Positions 1 through 12,127 of a DNA stretch of 64,000 nucleotides are shown here, in pieces; within the stretch, counting starts at the first letter, position 1, and every line of letters begins with the position of its first letter. Source of the DNA: Mycteria americana. Taxonomy: Eukaryota > Chordata > Aves > Ciconiiformes > Ciconiidae. The translations under genes were made by a program, and so were the position numbers. Location of the stretch: NCBI RefSeq assembly GCF_035582795.1, contig NC_134373.1:42329173-42393172 (forward strand), in the 5' to 3' direction. The notes below the pieces were generated by a model. That model saw nothing but the letters and a program-made list of their open reading frames with translations. It ran no database searches and was not told where the DNA came from.

Positions 1-907
1 AACCAAAACTATTCCCCAGCCTCTTAAGCAAAATCTCCTTTTGCATCAATAAAGGAGAAATAAATAATGGTTAGGCAACCACATCCCACTATCCATGTCT
101 TCAGGCACGTCTATTTCCATAAAACCTCACTGCTTATAGGCAACAGGTAAAATATTATACTACCTTTAGAATAGTGTAGAATACTAGAATCTTTATGCTG
201 TCAAAAGATGCTCTCACTGTATCAAATATTGATACTAGACTTCTCGTATTTCATTTAAAATATCCTTGGATGAAAACCGTATCGCTACCAGGTGCGGGGG
301 ATGCCTATTAGCAATGTTAGATTTTAGCTGAAAGAAATGAACTGGACACTGGACAGTATCTGCAATATCCTCGCGTAACTGAGTTACCCACTAAGCAGGC
401 CCAGCCAGGCTGCCTGCAGGCTCCTTGCAGGCAGGCACCAGGCTGTCCAAACAGCAAGCGGCTCAGTGGGAAGCAGACAAGTTACAGACTGCACCATCCC
501 TCCGTCGTCTCAGATCCACCCATCATCTGATGTGTACACTTAACCAACACAACTGCTCTCAGAATAAGGTACTGCCCAGAGTAAAGCAAATAATCAAATT
601 CTGCTGTCAAAACATTTTGAATCATCCTTGACAATACTCTGCGAGGTAGAAACATACTCCCAATTTCAAACACCAAGTATTGTTTGTATTAGCTGAGAGC
701 AGAAATCTGGTAATCCAACTAAAACATGCAGAGTCCTTGGAAGAATTTTGTTCCACTGATTGGTATCATAATAGTGAAAGGTTCTCTGTGTATTCATTCT
801 TTGGCTGTTGTTGATTTTTTTATCCCATATTGTTTATGTAAATCTTTTCCCTTTGGCAATGAAATACATCAGAGACATTAATTTTATACTTCAAATATGC
901 ATCATAC
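1..907. other. NMI intron, no further exon recognised
   Basis: This stretch should be NMI intron downstream of the 908-1070 exon. I searched the minus strand for the continuation of the first NID domain and saw none. Short open frames here (for example 482-676 minus) do not resemble NMI. Confidence 0.4.
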
Positions 908-1070
908 CTTCTTCATCTTCAAAAGTAATCAGTGCCTGGTTTTGATTCAGTCTGAATGGGATTTTTGTAGTTACACCAAAAACACAGTGAGTATTCATAT
1001 CTGGATAATCATCCTTCATGTCTTCCATGTGAGTGAACTTCATTTTCATTTCTACTACCTTTTTTTTAAT
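908..1070 (-). CDS. NMI: NMI exon leading into the first NID domain
   Basis: This exon has 54 codons plus one base. The acceptor is the AG at 1072-1071, preceded by a T-rich tract. The donor is GAAG|GTATGA, giving phase 1. It starts IKKK, contains MKMKF, IPFRL and NQNQALITFEDEE, and is collinear with human NMI without gaps. This exon gives the gene its identification. It is the last NMI exon I can see. Confidence 0.85.
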
Positions 1071-4000
1071 CTTTTAGAATCAAGATAGGAAAAAAAAATA
1101 ATTTCTGTAATTTATTGCAGAACAGAAAAATGAACAGTAGTCTTTCCTTGAAGTGCTACATATATTTTGTTTTTTTAAAGTTTAACAGTCAAGCAGATTG
1201 AAGTCATGGCTGGTAAAACAAGTATAACTCTTCTAACTAAACTGACTAGTTGTACTTGTCTATTCCTGGGATTTTTGTCAATGAGGTGTTTTGGGTTTTT
1301 TTTTCCCTTGATTAACTTTGAACTTAAACTTGACCTTATACAGTAAAAATTCAATTAAGGTCCACAGGGATTTCCACCTGCAGAAGTAGAATACTTTTGG
1401 TATCTAAAATTTGCAAAATGCAAGTATCAGAGTCATTTGTGTTGCCATTTATTTTGCCTAATTGCATCACTGCTCTACAGCAATGGGAAGTCTGCTAATA
1501 AACAGCCTTGTATGTTGCCATCTTAGTAAAATAGATAAGAATATCCAAGTATTTTATAACTAGGATAATTTAAAACTGTTCATGAAAATGTTGGTTAGGA
1601 AAAGCTGCTTTCATAGACTTGAGGGAGTTTCAGGTAACTTTTTTTTCCCCTTTACGTAACTATTTCAAAATAAAACCCTGCGTAGAAGAAAAATACTGTT
1701 TGTGTCAAGATAAAATAACCAGAGTAATCAAAGCATTCCTGCCACCTATCTTCAGAACTAGCATCTTATCTATGAGCCCGCTTTCCTTCCATTCCCTCTA
1801 CTGCCAATGGAAAGAGAGACGCTCTTCCTAAAGATAATTCAGACACTGGGTGTAGGCCCCTGTTCACACTGAATCTCCTTCTAGAGAAGCCTTGCCTGTC
1901 CAATGACTGCATAGGAGGCTGGACTTAAGTGACATCTCCTAAACTTAGCAATGTCATTTAGAAAGCTAAAGCTAATATTGTAATATTGTTAACATTAAAC
2001 AAGGTAACACTTGGATACAGTTTCAATCTCTGTATAAACAAAAAATGATCACAGTTTTCATTTTACTGTAAATTCCCCCAAATATTTGGGTTTGTTCCAA
2101 TTTGGAATGAAAACGGGTTTTTAAAAGCTGAAATTTCCACAAGGGAAGTTCCAATTTCTGAACACCTCAGAATCTGCAGCAGTTTCACCAAAAGACACTT
2201 TGGATTCTGAGTTTAAATCTGTTTAGTATCACTAATATTTATCTGGCTGCAAATTGAGTTATTTCTGATTTGCCATACAATGGACATATTCCCTTTCTTC
2301 CATCCGCTTACCCAAGAAACATACAATGAGAGTACTTGAAAAGTACTAATGCTATGTGTAGTTTTTTATTCCAGTGTCTTCCATTTAATAATTTTCTGCT
2401 TTTCTTCATTCCTCTCATGTTTTCAGTATCTTACATACTTGTATTTGTTTCCATATCCTTAGCCTTCCTCACATTATCTTGCCAGATAAAATAACAAAAT
2501 GAAACTTCAAGCTACATTTTACATTGAAATCAATAGAGGTTCAAATGCTGAACTGGCCCCAATGGTCTAGAATTGACAAAATAAAAATGTGCCCTTCCAA
2601 AAGACAAACTGCAAAATATTTCAAACTTTACCTGACCATCCCGCGAAAGCACTGAACTACATTCTGCAAGGTCGTCTTTGAGCTTTTCAATCTCTCTCTT
2701 CAGCTCAGTGTTTTCTTGGTTTAGTAGATAGAGTTCTCTCTACAGCCCAAAAAGTATTAAATGCAAAGTTAAACACGTAGAAGACAAAAATATGTTTCAG
2801 CAAAATCTGTAGACATTAGAAACTGTTTCAACTTTTAACTACTCTACACGACAGACATGCACAATACATTTTTTGCATAGCTTTAACTATCCGTAAGGTA
2901 AATTCAGTCACTGAGGAGCAGTTTCAGTCAAAGTAAATCACAGTAAGAGGGTTTCTGAAACGAGGCATTAGTGTTTCCAAGCACATACAGTGTACCACAA
3001 ATTGCACAGCACTTTCCATAGTTATGTCAGTTCCTTATACGTGCAAGGTCAGAGCCTATGTCAACATACAAACATTTTATTTTTTGTACCACGTGTGATC
3101 TTACTGACTGTTACTCCCTTTTCTGAAAAGTTTACCAGGTGAGGACAGTTTCTGACACACTGTCACTCTTCCCTCTTTATACTTCTTCAGCAAGGAAGAG
3201 GGAACACCTCTTCTACCTCCTATCTGCTACATACTTCCTCCATACCAATGAATCCGAAACGGGCACAAAGCCCATGTGACTAAATCCAGTATTTCCTGGA
3301 CAGGGAACACAACAGAATGGCAAGGAAACACAGCAGATGTAGTCATCTCCAGCCATCCACAAGTAGAAGAGGGCTCCTTTAAAGTCATTAACCACTTGAG
3401 AAATTTAGACCAGTTCCCATCAGCTGAAGAGAATGTAAAACAAAAGTCACGTGATGATAATGACCTCTTCTGGCTATAAAACCCAAACATTTATGACTGG
3501 AGAACGAAAACCAACTTTCAGAAAATCTCACGCCAACCTGAATCTACTTAACCTATTAATTATATTTTAATAGCTTGTAATATTGAAACCATAATTCCTC
3601 ATCAGTGACTTACAGGCCAAACCAAACTTCACTGAAACCACCTCCTTGACAACCTACAGAAACTTATCCTATTACTGTACCAACGACTGCATGTGGCACA
3701 CTGAGGTGATGAACCAATTAGTTCTAGAACCAGTTAGTTCTAGAAAGAAGAGGCCTCTTCAAACAGGTTCTGGCTCTTGCCCAGCTCTTTGTGACTTAAG
3801 AAATGCTAATCCCTTGGGTGCCGTAACGTCTTATAAGACGGGCTGGGAGTTGACAAGCAGTGGAATCAACCCATTGGATTTTATCTGCATCACACAAAAC
3901 TGAAACTCATCTGTTAGTGGGGAATCTTGGAAGAGGAAGACTAGTTTTGTTAGTCTTCATCTTCTATACAAAACAGGTCTCTGTTTTGCCTTCGCTCTTC

Positions 4001-6360
4001 CAACATTACCATAAGACTTATTTTATTGCACTGGTTCTTAATCTGCCACTGAAGAACTATGTGTAGAACAGTCCCACAGTCTGCAAACCAGTAAAGCCAT
4101 TTAAACCGAGAAGGAAATATTACTCTTATTTTCTCTAATCGATACCTCCTTCACAACTCCCCAAATACTAACAGCTATGAGTAAGCCTTCTCCATACCTC
4201 ATGGGTGTCCCTAGACATAATAATGTCCTTACGCTGTTTCTCTTGAAAGTCCTTTAGCTTTATCAGCTCCTGCTCTGCTTTGACACACTCTTCATCAGCG
4301 CTTAATTTACAGAGAAGAAGGTCAGCTTTTGCTTTTTCAGCTTTTTCAACTCTTTCCTGTAGAGTAAAAAGAAAAAGATTTTTACCTTTTTTTTCTTCCA
4401 CGGGAACAAACAAAACCTTACATAAGCCCTTTATATTTATTTATTTTTAACACTTTGGATAAATATTTCTCTTAGACTTACAAGCTAGTTACCACTGAGA
4501 TCAACACAAGCATGTACCGTTGAAGAACAGAGAACAAGTTAGACAACCATGTTATAATTGGGGGAGAGTTGATTTGGTTTTAGAAGGATGGACTAAAGGT
4601 CTTCCAAGTATCTTTCAGCTAATTTCCACAATTCTATGTGCTTTATAGAACTTGCCTTCCACTTCTTCAGTTCTTCTATAAGTCTTTCCATCTCATCTGT
4701 TGATATGCCAAAAGGGTCAGGGGTTGCCATACTCTGGAGAGAAAAGAAGAGGCACGCACAGGTTTTCCCTTCCATTAGGCAATAAGTGAGACATGCCAAA
4801 CAATTCAAATGAGTCTTCAAAATAAAAAAAAAATAAACCCTCTGCAGTTGGATGAAGCATTTTGCCATGGAAGTTTTCAATGTATGTCCATTAATGAAAG
4901 TCCGATGTATTTTGCCTATGTGCCCATTTGCTGCTTTTCTCCAATTATGCAGGCAAGATATGTGGCCAGTCAAACATTTTGAGAGACCGACTGTATTTCA
5001 TAATCAAATCTTCCTAGAATCTGTATGCCAGAGGATAGCATATGCCACATAATTTTTTAAAAATGCAGTCAGACACTTAGGCCAAATCATTGAACTATTT
5101 TAATGCCAGGACAAAAACCTAAGAAAATGGATCCTGGTCAGTAATCATTATTTGCTAACTATCCAACTGAAAATATTCACAGGCTAATATTTTGATAAAC
5201 AATAAAAGCAAGTTGTCTCTATGTTCTTCCACAGGGAACTAAGCCCCTCAAACCCACAAATGTTTATCTATATGCTTTCTCAGCTGTTCCTCTAAGAGAA
5301 TGTATAGAGAATATACAGGCCTAATGAGAAGAAAAATTCAAAATGGGATGCTTCCAAGCTCAGGGAGATTGGACAACATAAGGTAACATCAAGCAGGAGG
5401 AAGATGATAAAAGAAGCATTTCTGAATTTAAGTGCTTCAGGGCAGAAATTCACAAGCACGGGAAAGCTACAACTGGAAAAAGCCCAAGAAGAGAGAAAAT
5501 CTCTCTGTTCTGTTTTGTTTCTATGGCTGCAATATTCTGCAGGAAAGAAAAAAAAAATCCAAAGAGACTTGCTGAAGCAATCCCTCCCTTTTACTTAAGA
5601 TTACATAAAACTTGAATGTGAACCATGAAATTTAGGCAGGGAAAAGGTCTAAATTAGATAATCTTGTCAATTCTCTTGGTAATGCTGGGTATTTCCTAAA
5701 AACAATAAAAATATAAAATAATTTTTTCCACTACTTTGTCCAGTTTCAAATGCCTATTAAGCAACAGGGAAATCCCCATCTGCGTATAACTTAAAACCGG
5801 AAAAAAATTCCTTCGCTCAAGGGACTGAAGGATGAGGGAAAGCAGAAGGATGCACGTGCCACAGCTGGAAGCTGATAAGAAAGAATGCCTGTTTTTTACT
5901 GAAAAATGGTCTAAGACAACAGTTTTCAACCTGAAAGAAAGAAAAAAATAACAAGGAAAACACAAGAAATCCCAGGGAAAGTCCCATCCAAACTACTTGC
6001 TGCACTGCAAGAACCGAATCAAGGGAGGAGCCAGGAAAAAGGAAATTCCCCTACGAAACCTCTGCAGAGACAGATGGGCAAGCAAGGTAGGACTGGAAAA
6101 TTCTAACAGAATCTGTAATGCAGACACTTTGGAATGGGACTCTCCCTAAGGAAAAAGGAGGCGGGAATGAGGAATGTCCAAAGTATTAAAGGATAGAAGA
6201 AGGTGAGACAAGAAGTTTCAGAAGCCCTGTCCTAGCAGTGCAAGCACAAACCTTCATTCAGAGATACTATTATTAAATACAGATTTTTCCGGGTAGCACA
6301 TCAGGAAATACTTACAAAACCATTATCTTTTAAAGATAGCGGGGGACTTGTAAAATCCAT
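908..6360 (-). CDS. NMI: NMI, N-myc and STAT interactor (5' part of gene, spliced, 3' end missing)
   Basis: NMI is an interferon-inducible cytoplasmic adaptor with an N-terminal coiled coil and two C-terminal NID domains. It binds IFI35 and STATs and can be secreted as an inflammatory signal. Five coding exons assemble in frame on the minus strand: 6360-6316 (start ATG), 4733-4656, 4356-4198, 2739-2632 and 1070-908. The first four joins are phase 0 and the last exon ends in phase 1. The 184 codons give about 130 residues of charged, heptad-like sequence rich in E, K and L, then a segment containing MKMKF and QALITFE. That segment aligns without gaps to the human NMI region before the first NID, with about 24 of 54 residues identical by eye to the human sequence as I remember it. 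Position next to TNFAIP6 agrees. The NID exons were not found in 1-907 and probably lie outside the window. The N-terminus is about 70 residues longer than human. Exon assembly is by eye. Confidence 0.85.
2632..2739 (-). CDS. NMI: NMI coiled-coil exon
   Basis: This exon has 36 codons, phase 0 at both ends, between acceptor GGCTGTAG and donor CAG|GTAAAG. It begins RELYLLNQENTELKREIEKL and resembles the human NMI segment with the spacing IQLKKEIQKLETEL. It is the part of the coiled coil shared with mammals. Confidence 0.8.
4198..4356 (-). CDS. NMI: NMI coiled-coil exon
   Basis: This exon has 53 codons between acceptor TTTACTCTACAG and donor GAG|GTATGG, phase 0 at both ends. It starts ERVEKAEKAKADLLL and is highly charged, with leucine and alanine at heptad spacing and no proline, as expected for a long alpha-helical coiled coil. 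I see no counterpart of this segment in human NMI as I recall it. Confidence 0.8.
4656..4733 (-). CDS. NMI: NMI second coding exon with GC donor
   Basis: The acceptor is TCTCCAG. The exon has 26 codons (SMATPDPFGI to LKKWK). The donor is AAG|GCAAGT, a non-canonical GC splice site in otherwise perfect consensus. Splicing there joins in frame to the coiled-coil exon at 4356. No GT donor in a usable position is apparent nearby, and reading through hits a stop 20 codons later. Confidence 0.75.
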
Positions 6361-6375
6361 TGAAACCTGAGGGAA
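6316..6375 (-). CDS. NMI: NMI first coding exon (start codon)
   Basis: A pyrimidine-rich acceptor ending in CCAG precedes 6375 and a strong GTAAGT donor follows 6316. The ATG is at 6360-6358, giving 15 codons that begin MDFTSPPLSL and end in phase 0. The 15 bases before the ATG are 5' UTR. This start is preferred over the ATG one codon into the next exon because the exon has clean splice sites and stays in frame. If this exon were skipped, the second-exon ATG at 4730 would serve. Confidence 0.7.
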
Positions 6376-6784
6376 CTGGAAAAAAAATTACAACATTGTG
6401 TGTGTTAGGTTTTCTTTGCAGCAGAATAGAATACCAGAATGGAATACCAGAAGCTGTGTTGGGCTAAAAGAATTTTTAAATGTAAATGTATCTTTTTATA
6501 AGCAAAAGTGATATATATTGGATATCTGAAGCCTCCTTCCTTACTAAGCATAAAAGCCAGAGACATATGTGAAGAATTCTACATTGCACGACTTCATTTT
6601 TTAGTCCTGAAACTTATATACTTACATTTACGTTATTTTTGTACCGTTACACACATACTTAACATCCTGTATGCTCTGTGGTTAAGAGATAGAACCCTTA
6701 AACCTGCTTAACACAAATGAAAACACGTCCTTTACACAACAGATAATGTAAAACCCAGAATCAGTTGCCACAACATTTAGTGGA

Positions 6785-6960
6785 GACGGATAAAAAGGAA
6801 TTTAGACAAGTTCATGGGCCGCTGATCCACAAACGGATGCTAAGGTGCACAGGTTCCCAAGCAAATCTAGCCTGTGGGTGCCAGGGAAGCACAAGGGCTT
6901 CGCACCGCGGCTTAGACGCTCTCTAAGCAGTGTCGTCTAACAACTGTCAAGACCCGGGTA
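6785..6960 (+). repeat. Possible old CR1/L3-like LINE relic
   Basis: The stretch beginning near 6790 has a TTAGACAAGTTCATGG-like core, which recurs in 3' ends of ancient CR1/L3 elements. The match is short and degraded, and the rest is not clearly alignable by eye. It lies in the NMI intron between the presumed non-coding exon 1 and the first coding exon. Confidence 0.3.
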
Positions 6961-7219
6961 GCAGGCAGGCCAGCATCCTGACCTGGCTAGACATTTCTGA
7001 TGCTCTCACCTGGAAATTCTGAGCTTGGTTTTTACCCAACATCACCATACCTGCTACATTCAACAAGGAGGCTTGAAATGGAGGCCATCTTTGGTTAACG
7101 ATCCAGAAATCCCTTTCTGGTTCGCGCCAAGTTAACCAAAATTTACTGACTCATGTACCGATTCCTGATTTTGGAAAGTGAAAGTAGCGTAACTGAAAAA
7201 CATCTTCACTTGGCTTCTC

Positions 7220-8110
7220 CACAGGATAGCCCAGCCAGCGGCTGAGGCCCATCCTGTCCGTGCCGCCATGCTTTCTCTTGTGGTCCAGGGGACCAAAAAG
7301 ACGGCTCGCGGCCGCACTCGAAGCTCTAGCAGCCCCACCGCCTGCGCTAGCCCCTCGCCTCCCCGGCTGAGGCCAGGCAGCGCGTCCCAGCCGCCCTCTC
7401 CTGTGCGGGGAGGCCGCTCCCGGCCCGGGCGCTGCGGGGAAGGCCGCACCAGCCCGAACGCCGCGAAGAGCCCGAGGCGGGCTGCCCCGCGAGGGCGAGC
7501 ACCGACAGACACCGGGCGGGAGAGAGGCGGCTTCCCCGGGGCTGAGGACGCAAGCCGGGGCTCACACAACTTACAGCCGGAAAAAGCTGCGGAGCGGAGG
7601 CGTTTCTGGGGTCGCAGCCGCGGGTCCCTGCGGAGGCAGCCGGCCGCGCTGCGACGCCCACTCCCCGCACGGCCCCAGGTCCCGCGCAGCGCCGCAGCCC
7701 GCAGCTCGGAGCGGGGCTCTCCACAAGCCCTCCGCTCCCCGCCGAGACACCTCCCCGCCGCGACCGGGGCCGTCCGCTTTCGCTTTCGCTTTCGCTTCTC
7801 GCTGGCGGAGGAGGGGCCGGCGGGCCCCCCCGCCCTGTCACACTGACGGGACGGAGGCGGCGGGGTGCCCGGTGCCGGGTCCCCGCGGACGCCGCCGCTC
7901 TTCTTCCTCGAAATCACGTGGAGGAAGGTGGCGCCGTCCTCCGCCGCTTCCTCAGCGGAGGGCAGCGCGGCCCGACCTGCCGGCGGCGGCCAGGCGCCCT
8001 CCCGCGCTCCCTCCACCGCCGGAGGGCATGAGCGGGGCGGCGGCGTCGCGCGTCCCACCGCCCCTCAGCTCACGGGGCCTCGGCTGCGGAGCCCCGAGGC
8101 ATCCCTGGTG
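7220..8110 (-). promoter_or_regulatory. NMI: CpG island, NMI promoter and presumed non-coding first exon
   Basis: GC content and CpG frequency rise sharply here compared with AT-rich flanks. The island lies just upstream of the NMI coding exons on the minus strand. A plausible exon 1 donor, GGCT|GTAAGT, sits at 7575/7574, which would splice to the first coding exon acceptor at 6376. Transcription would then start between this donor and the GAAA array at 7778-7797. Long open frames on both strands inside the island (for example 7132-8058 minus) are composition artefacts. Confidence 0.75.
7778..7797 (-). promoter_or_regulatory. ISRE/IRF-type site (GAAANNGAAANNGAAA)
   Basis: On the minus strand three GAAA cores follow one another at 6-bp spacing, each separated by GC. 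IRF proteins and ISGF3 bind GAAANNGAAA-type elements, and NMI is interferon-inducible in mammals. The location in the CpG island upstream of NMI fits an interferon-response element. The motif is seen directly; activity is inferred. Confidence 0.65.
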
Positions 8111-11100
8111 AACAGCCCGTGGGCAGCACCCGCATGTAGCGTCCTACAGAAAATGGGAAAATCCCAGGAAAGGTAGGGAGCGGGTGGGCTGGGAAAGGCC
8201 GCTGGTTGCTGCGCCTTCAGGGAGGGCACGAAGGCTTCGAGTTGGCCGTCACCCCCCATTTCACCTCTTTTTCACCCATCTCTTAACTTGGCTGGAAGCC
8301 TCTGGTTTGGCCTCTGGATTTTTCTGTGAGGTAAAGTGACTAAGCCTTGGCATCCTCAAGCTAATTCTGGTGAACTTGTTTGTTTGTTTGTTTTAAACCC
8401 CATTCTCTGAGATTATGTGTTTGTATTATAAGAAATAGGTCTTCCTTCTTTGCTGGGCTGTGGCAAAAGGCATAAACCATTCAGTGACAGAAAGACCCTT
8501 TACTGATGGAGATGCCACATTCAAAAAAATAATTTCTGATAAAACTCTGGAAAACCAGGTGGCAGGCGATGACCACGCGGCCCTTTCCCTGGGACAGCAG
8601 CAGCCCACCGTCTTGCAGGGAGCCCACCATCTTGGGTCAGGGGGATGAGGTGTGGCCCTGGGGCAGGGGCTGGCAGCCATCTCTCATCAAGCCAAGGGCT
8701 TCTTCCTCCTTCCAAGAGGCGCATGGTTGATTTATAAACCCTTCGGTATATAGATTCATAAAAAAGATCCATGGCAGACACACCTAGAATTGGGCAACAA
8801 AGTCCTGGATGGGTAGTCTATAGGCAATGCCAACTTCATTCTGCGGTAAAGTGTTTAAGGTCTCTGAGTTTTTTTCAAGTCCTTTGGCTGGCCACAGTGT
8901 GCGCTTGGTGAGTTGGATTGGAGCACCGATCTGACAACTACCTCCTATCCCACCCCTCACAAAAAAGCCCCGACTTTGGCCAGATCAGTTCCCAGATCTG
9001 TGACCACAACTGCTACTCCCAGCACAGGGAAAGAAGGGGAGGAGAGCTTCACAGCATGTGTGTAAGTTAGCTTAGAGAAGTCATGAAATGTGGACTGGTG
9101 TGAGGTGGCTTATGGTTGCAAACATTCGCTGTGTTAGCCAGTGGGCACTCATTTTCTAAAGAGATTTCAGGGAAGAGCTTCTTCGGGGAAAGAAAAGCTT
9201 AGATTTTCATGATGATCAGTTTGAAGAAGAGAAAGCACTGACTCGTCCTTGGAGGGGAGACTAAAAGGCTTTAGTTAATGAATGATCCTTCTTCATGTAG
9301 GTAACTAAAGGAAAGAGTCTCTTACGGATCCTGAGAGAGCTGGTATGACTCAATTCGTTGTGCAGATTATGTTGCTTCTGTCCATGATTATGGACTTCTC
9401 GTGATGGGAGCTGTCAGGTGGCAGGTACAAAGTGTGTGTGCTTAAGCATGGGTGGGTGAAAGAGAAGTACCACAGATATCTTTCAGTAATAGCTCTTGGA
9501 TTCAGGAGCAGACAATGCATCCAAGATTGTAGCCAAGCAATCAGACCTAGCTGACTGAATTAAAGACTTACTATCTATTTAGATACTTATAATATATGCA
9601 TTGCAGTCATAAACAAAATTTGGGCAATGTCTATGTCCTAGTCCAAGAAAAAAAGAAAGCATATTGCTTTCAGGTTTCCTTTAAAACTAAGTGGACTAAT
9701 CTTTTAAATGTTACCTTCAAAATTGCAAACAGACTTGTACTCATTGGCCAAAGTATTTTGTATGGTTAGCAGTCAATCAGCACTGACTGTTAAAGAAATT
9801 CATCCTCAAAAATTCAAAATATGCCAAATAGTTGGAGAAAGAGTAGAAGCTGACTTTGTCCCTTAGCAGACGTGGACTTCTGCTTTCAGGGAAAAGCAGG
9901 AGGAGCTGTACAGCAGCAAAGCATTGCAGTGAAATTGGTTAGGCTCTGTGTGCACGCTTGAGGAGGCCTGCGCAAGAGCAGCCAGATCGAGGTTTTCAGA
10001 ACTTTTGCTTTCATCGGCTATACAAAGGGAATCTTGGATTGCACCCTGCTTGGACAGCCACCACCTTGTGCCACTAAATTCAGTCAGAGTTTTACTCATG
10101 GGGTAATTATTATGGCAGTTTCAAATGTCCATATCTGTTTTTAAGATAAGTGGATGAAACTATGACCCTGTATTCAACATTTTTTTTTAATTGTTTTCTG
10201 CCTTGACAATGGATAACTATGTTTACTATTGCTTTATAAACACAAAGTTGGTTACTAATGAGATGAGTAAAAGGGAGAGGTTTAGCTGGAATAGCCAGGG
10301 AGGAGGAGGTGATTATGTTATGACCTAAGCACATCAGATTTCAGATTTAAATGTCAGAGTGGCAGGCTGTTCTCCAGTAACCGTGGTCACGTTGGGAAGT
10401 CACTCCTGATCTGAAAGAGCCTTATTTCTCTAAACTCCAGGGAATGCAGCAACGCCAATCTGTTTACATGGCCTGCTTTGGGATTTGAGCTGAACAGTGT
10501 GTTTGTGCTTGTTTGGTGAAGGACATTTATTGGAGATACTGAACTGGGCCAAGTTCCTTAACTGAAATGGAGTTGACTTGGAGTTGATATGTTAATTGAT
10601 TTCTGTGTGTTGTGAATTTATAGTGTTAACCACATACGAATCAGAGTAAAGGGAAAAGCATTGATTTCATAACTCTGAAGAGTCTAGCTAAAGGGGAAAA
10701 TCAAGGAGTAAAATATAGCATAGAGTACAAGAAGCTTTAAAAGTCTCAGGATTTCTCTGAGCAGTCTGCATTGATACCAAACTTGTTCTTCAGGATTCTG
10801 GAAAACTCTTGATGAGCCTAGAAGTCTGAACTGGAAACTTCAAAAGAAAACCATGAACCTTCTGGCCGCCTAGGATTAGGACTCATCTACAGCAGGAAAT
10901 ACTCTGATTAAGCTGGAAGAAGGTTTACAGCCATAAGCTTACCTTTTATTGGTACCAAAACAATTTGACCATACCTCAGCTTCTGGACAGTAACTGTTAA
11001 GAATCTCATGGCATTACCTTCAGAGGGAGAGTATTTTGGTTCTTTTAAAGTTAGAACAGATCCAAAGAAGGCAGTAAATGGAATTTAGGTGCTTAGATCA

Positions 11101-12127
11101 TAACTGTTGTAATGAAAACCTTGCTCAGTGCCCGTCTGATCCTTGAGGTACCCCAGCTGCAGAAGAGCCTTGTTCTCCAGACAGGTCTAGTAGCATCTTA
11201 ATGTAGGCAGTTCCGAGTGCTTTAGCTTGATAATGCTTAGAAGCTACATTCAACCACTGAGGTGTTCTGATGGCACGTATGGCATTTTCATACTCCGACA
11301 GAATCGTGTTCCACAGCTATCCAGTTTATTTTGTGCATTCTTTCAAAACTTGGCCAACAGAGGCATAGTGATGCCTTCCCTGCTTATCTTCAAGATTTGC
11401 AGAGTCTGGAAAATGTTGCATGCTTTTGTAGACTATTAGTGCCTGGAAAAAAGGAAATCAAATTTCAGTTTCTTCTTTAAGGACCTCCTCATGCATTCTG
11501 TCCACACATTATCACACAAATACATGCCTTAGTAAGCAGGGTACAATCATGATCCCTGTTTGTCAGTGGGTTTTTTTCTGTGTTCTTTGAGAAGTTTTCA
11601 CACGTTCCAAAAGAGAGAACGGAGACCCCGTGTTCCAGAGCAACCAGTATTGTGTGGTCAGAGCACTGTTCCAGAAACTGGGAGAAATGGGTTTGACCCC
11701 TCTTCAGTGAACCCAGGTGTCCCAATCCTTTGCACTTTGTCCAGCAGCTAGCTTGCCCAAAGGGAATGATGATTGCTTAACCACCTCCCATCCTTAGAGA
11801 TCTCTACTCAGTTATTGGAAAAAAAACACTACAAACCCTGGGCAAACAGAAATTTCTCCTTTCTGTCCTTGGTGCAATGCCAGGCCCTGGAGAGGAGCAG
11901 ATCCGAATCTTACATTTATTGTATTCTTAGTAACTGTAGGTGATATCTTAACGCAGTGCGCAGACTTCTAAGCAGCATCAAAATTCACCGTGATGACAGC
12001 TCTGGATCTCACTGCTGAGATACCAAAGTCTGTAGCTCATCAAACTTTGATGTCAAAGAGACACCAAGAACACATGGATGGTGGTGTCTCTAAAGAAGCT
12101 GTCCTAGTTACCCTTCGTTCCCCTATT
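8111..12127. other. Intergenic, no gene recognised
   Basis: This is AT-moderate unique sequence between the NMI island and the first CR1. Open frames are short, lack splice context and match nothing I recognise. The part at 8440-8810 is locally richer in GC but has no identifiable content. Confidence 0.4.

Noticed and set aside
4593-4973. A 126-codon minus-strand frame around NMI exon 2
   Set aside because: Only 4656-4733 has splice sites and joins the neighbouring exons in frame. The remainder is intron.
7132-8058. A 308-codon proline/arginine-rich frame on the minus strand and overlapping plus-strand frames
   Set aside because: High GC lowers stop-codon frequency in the CpG island. The frames overlap on both strands and resemble no family. 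The segment is the NMI promoter.
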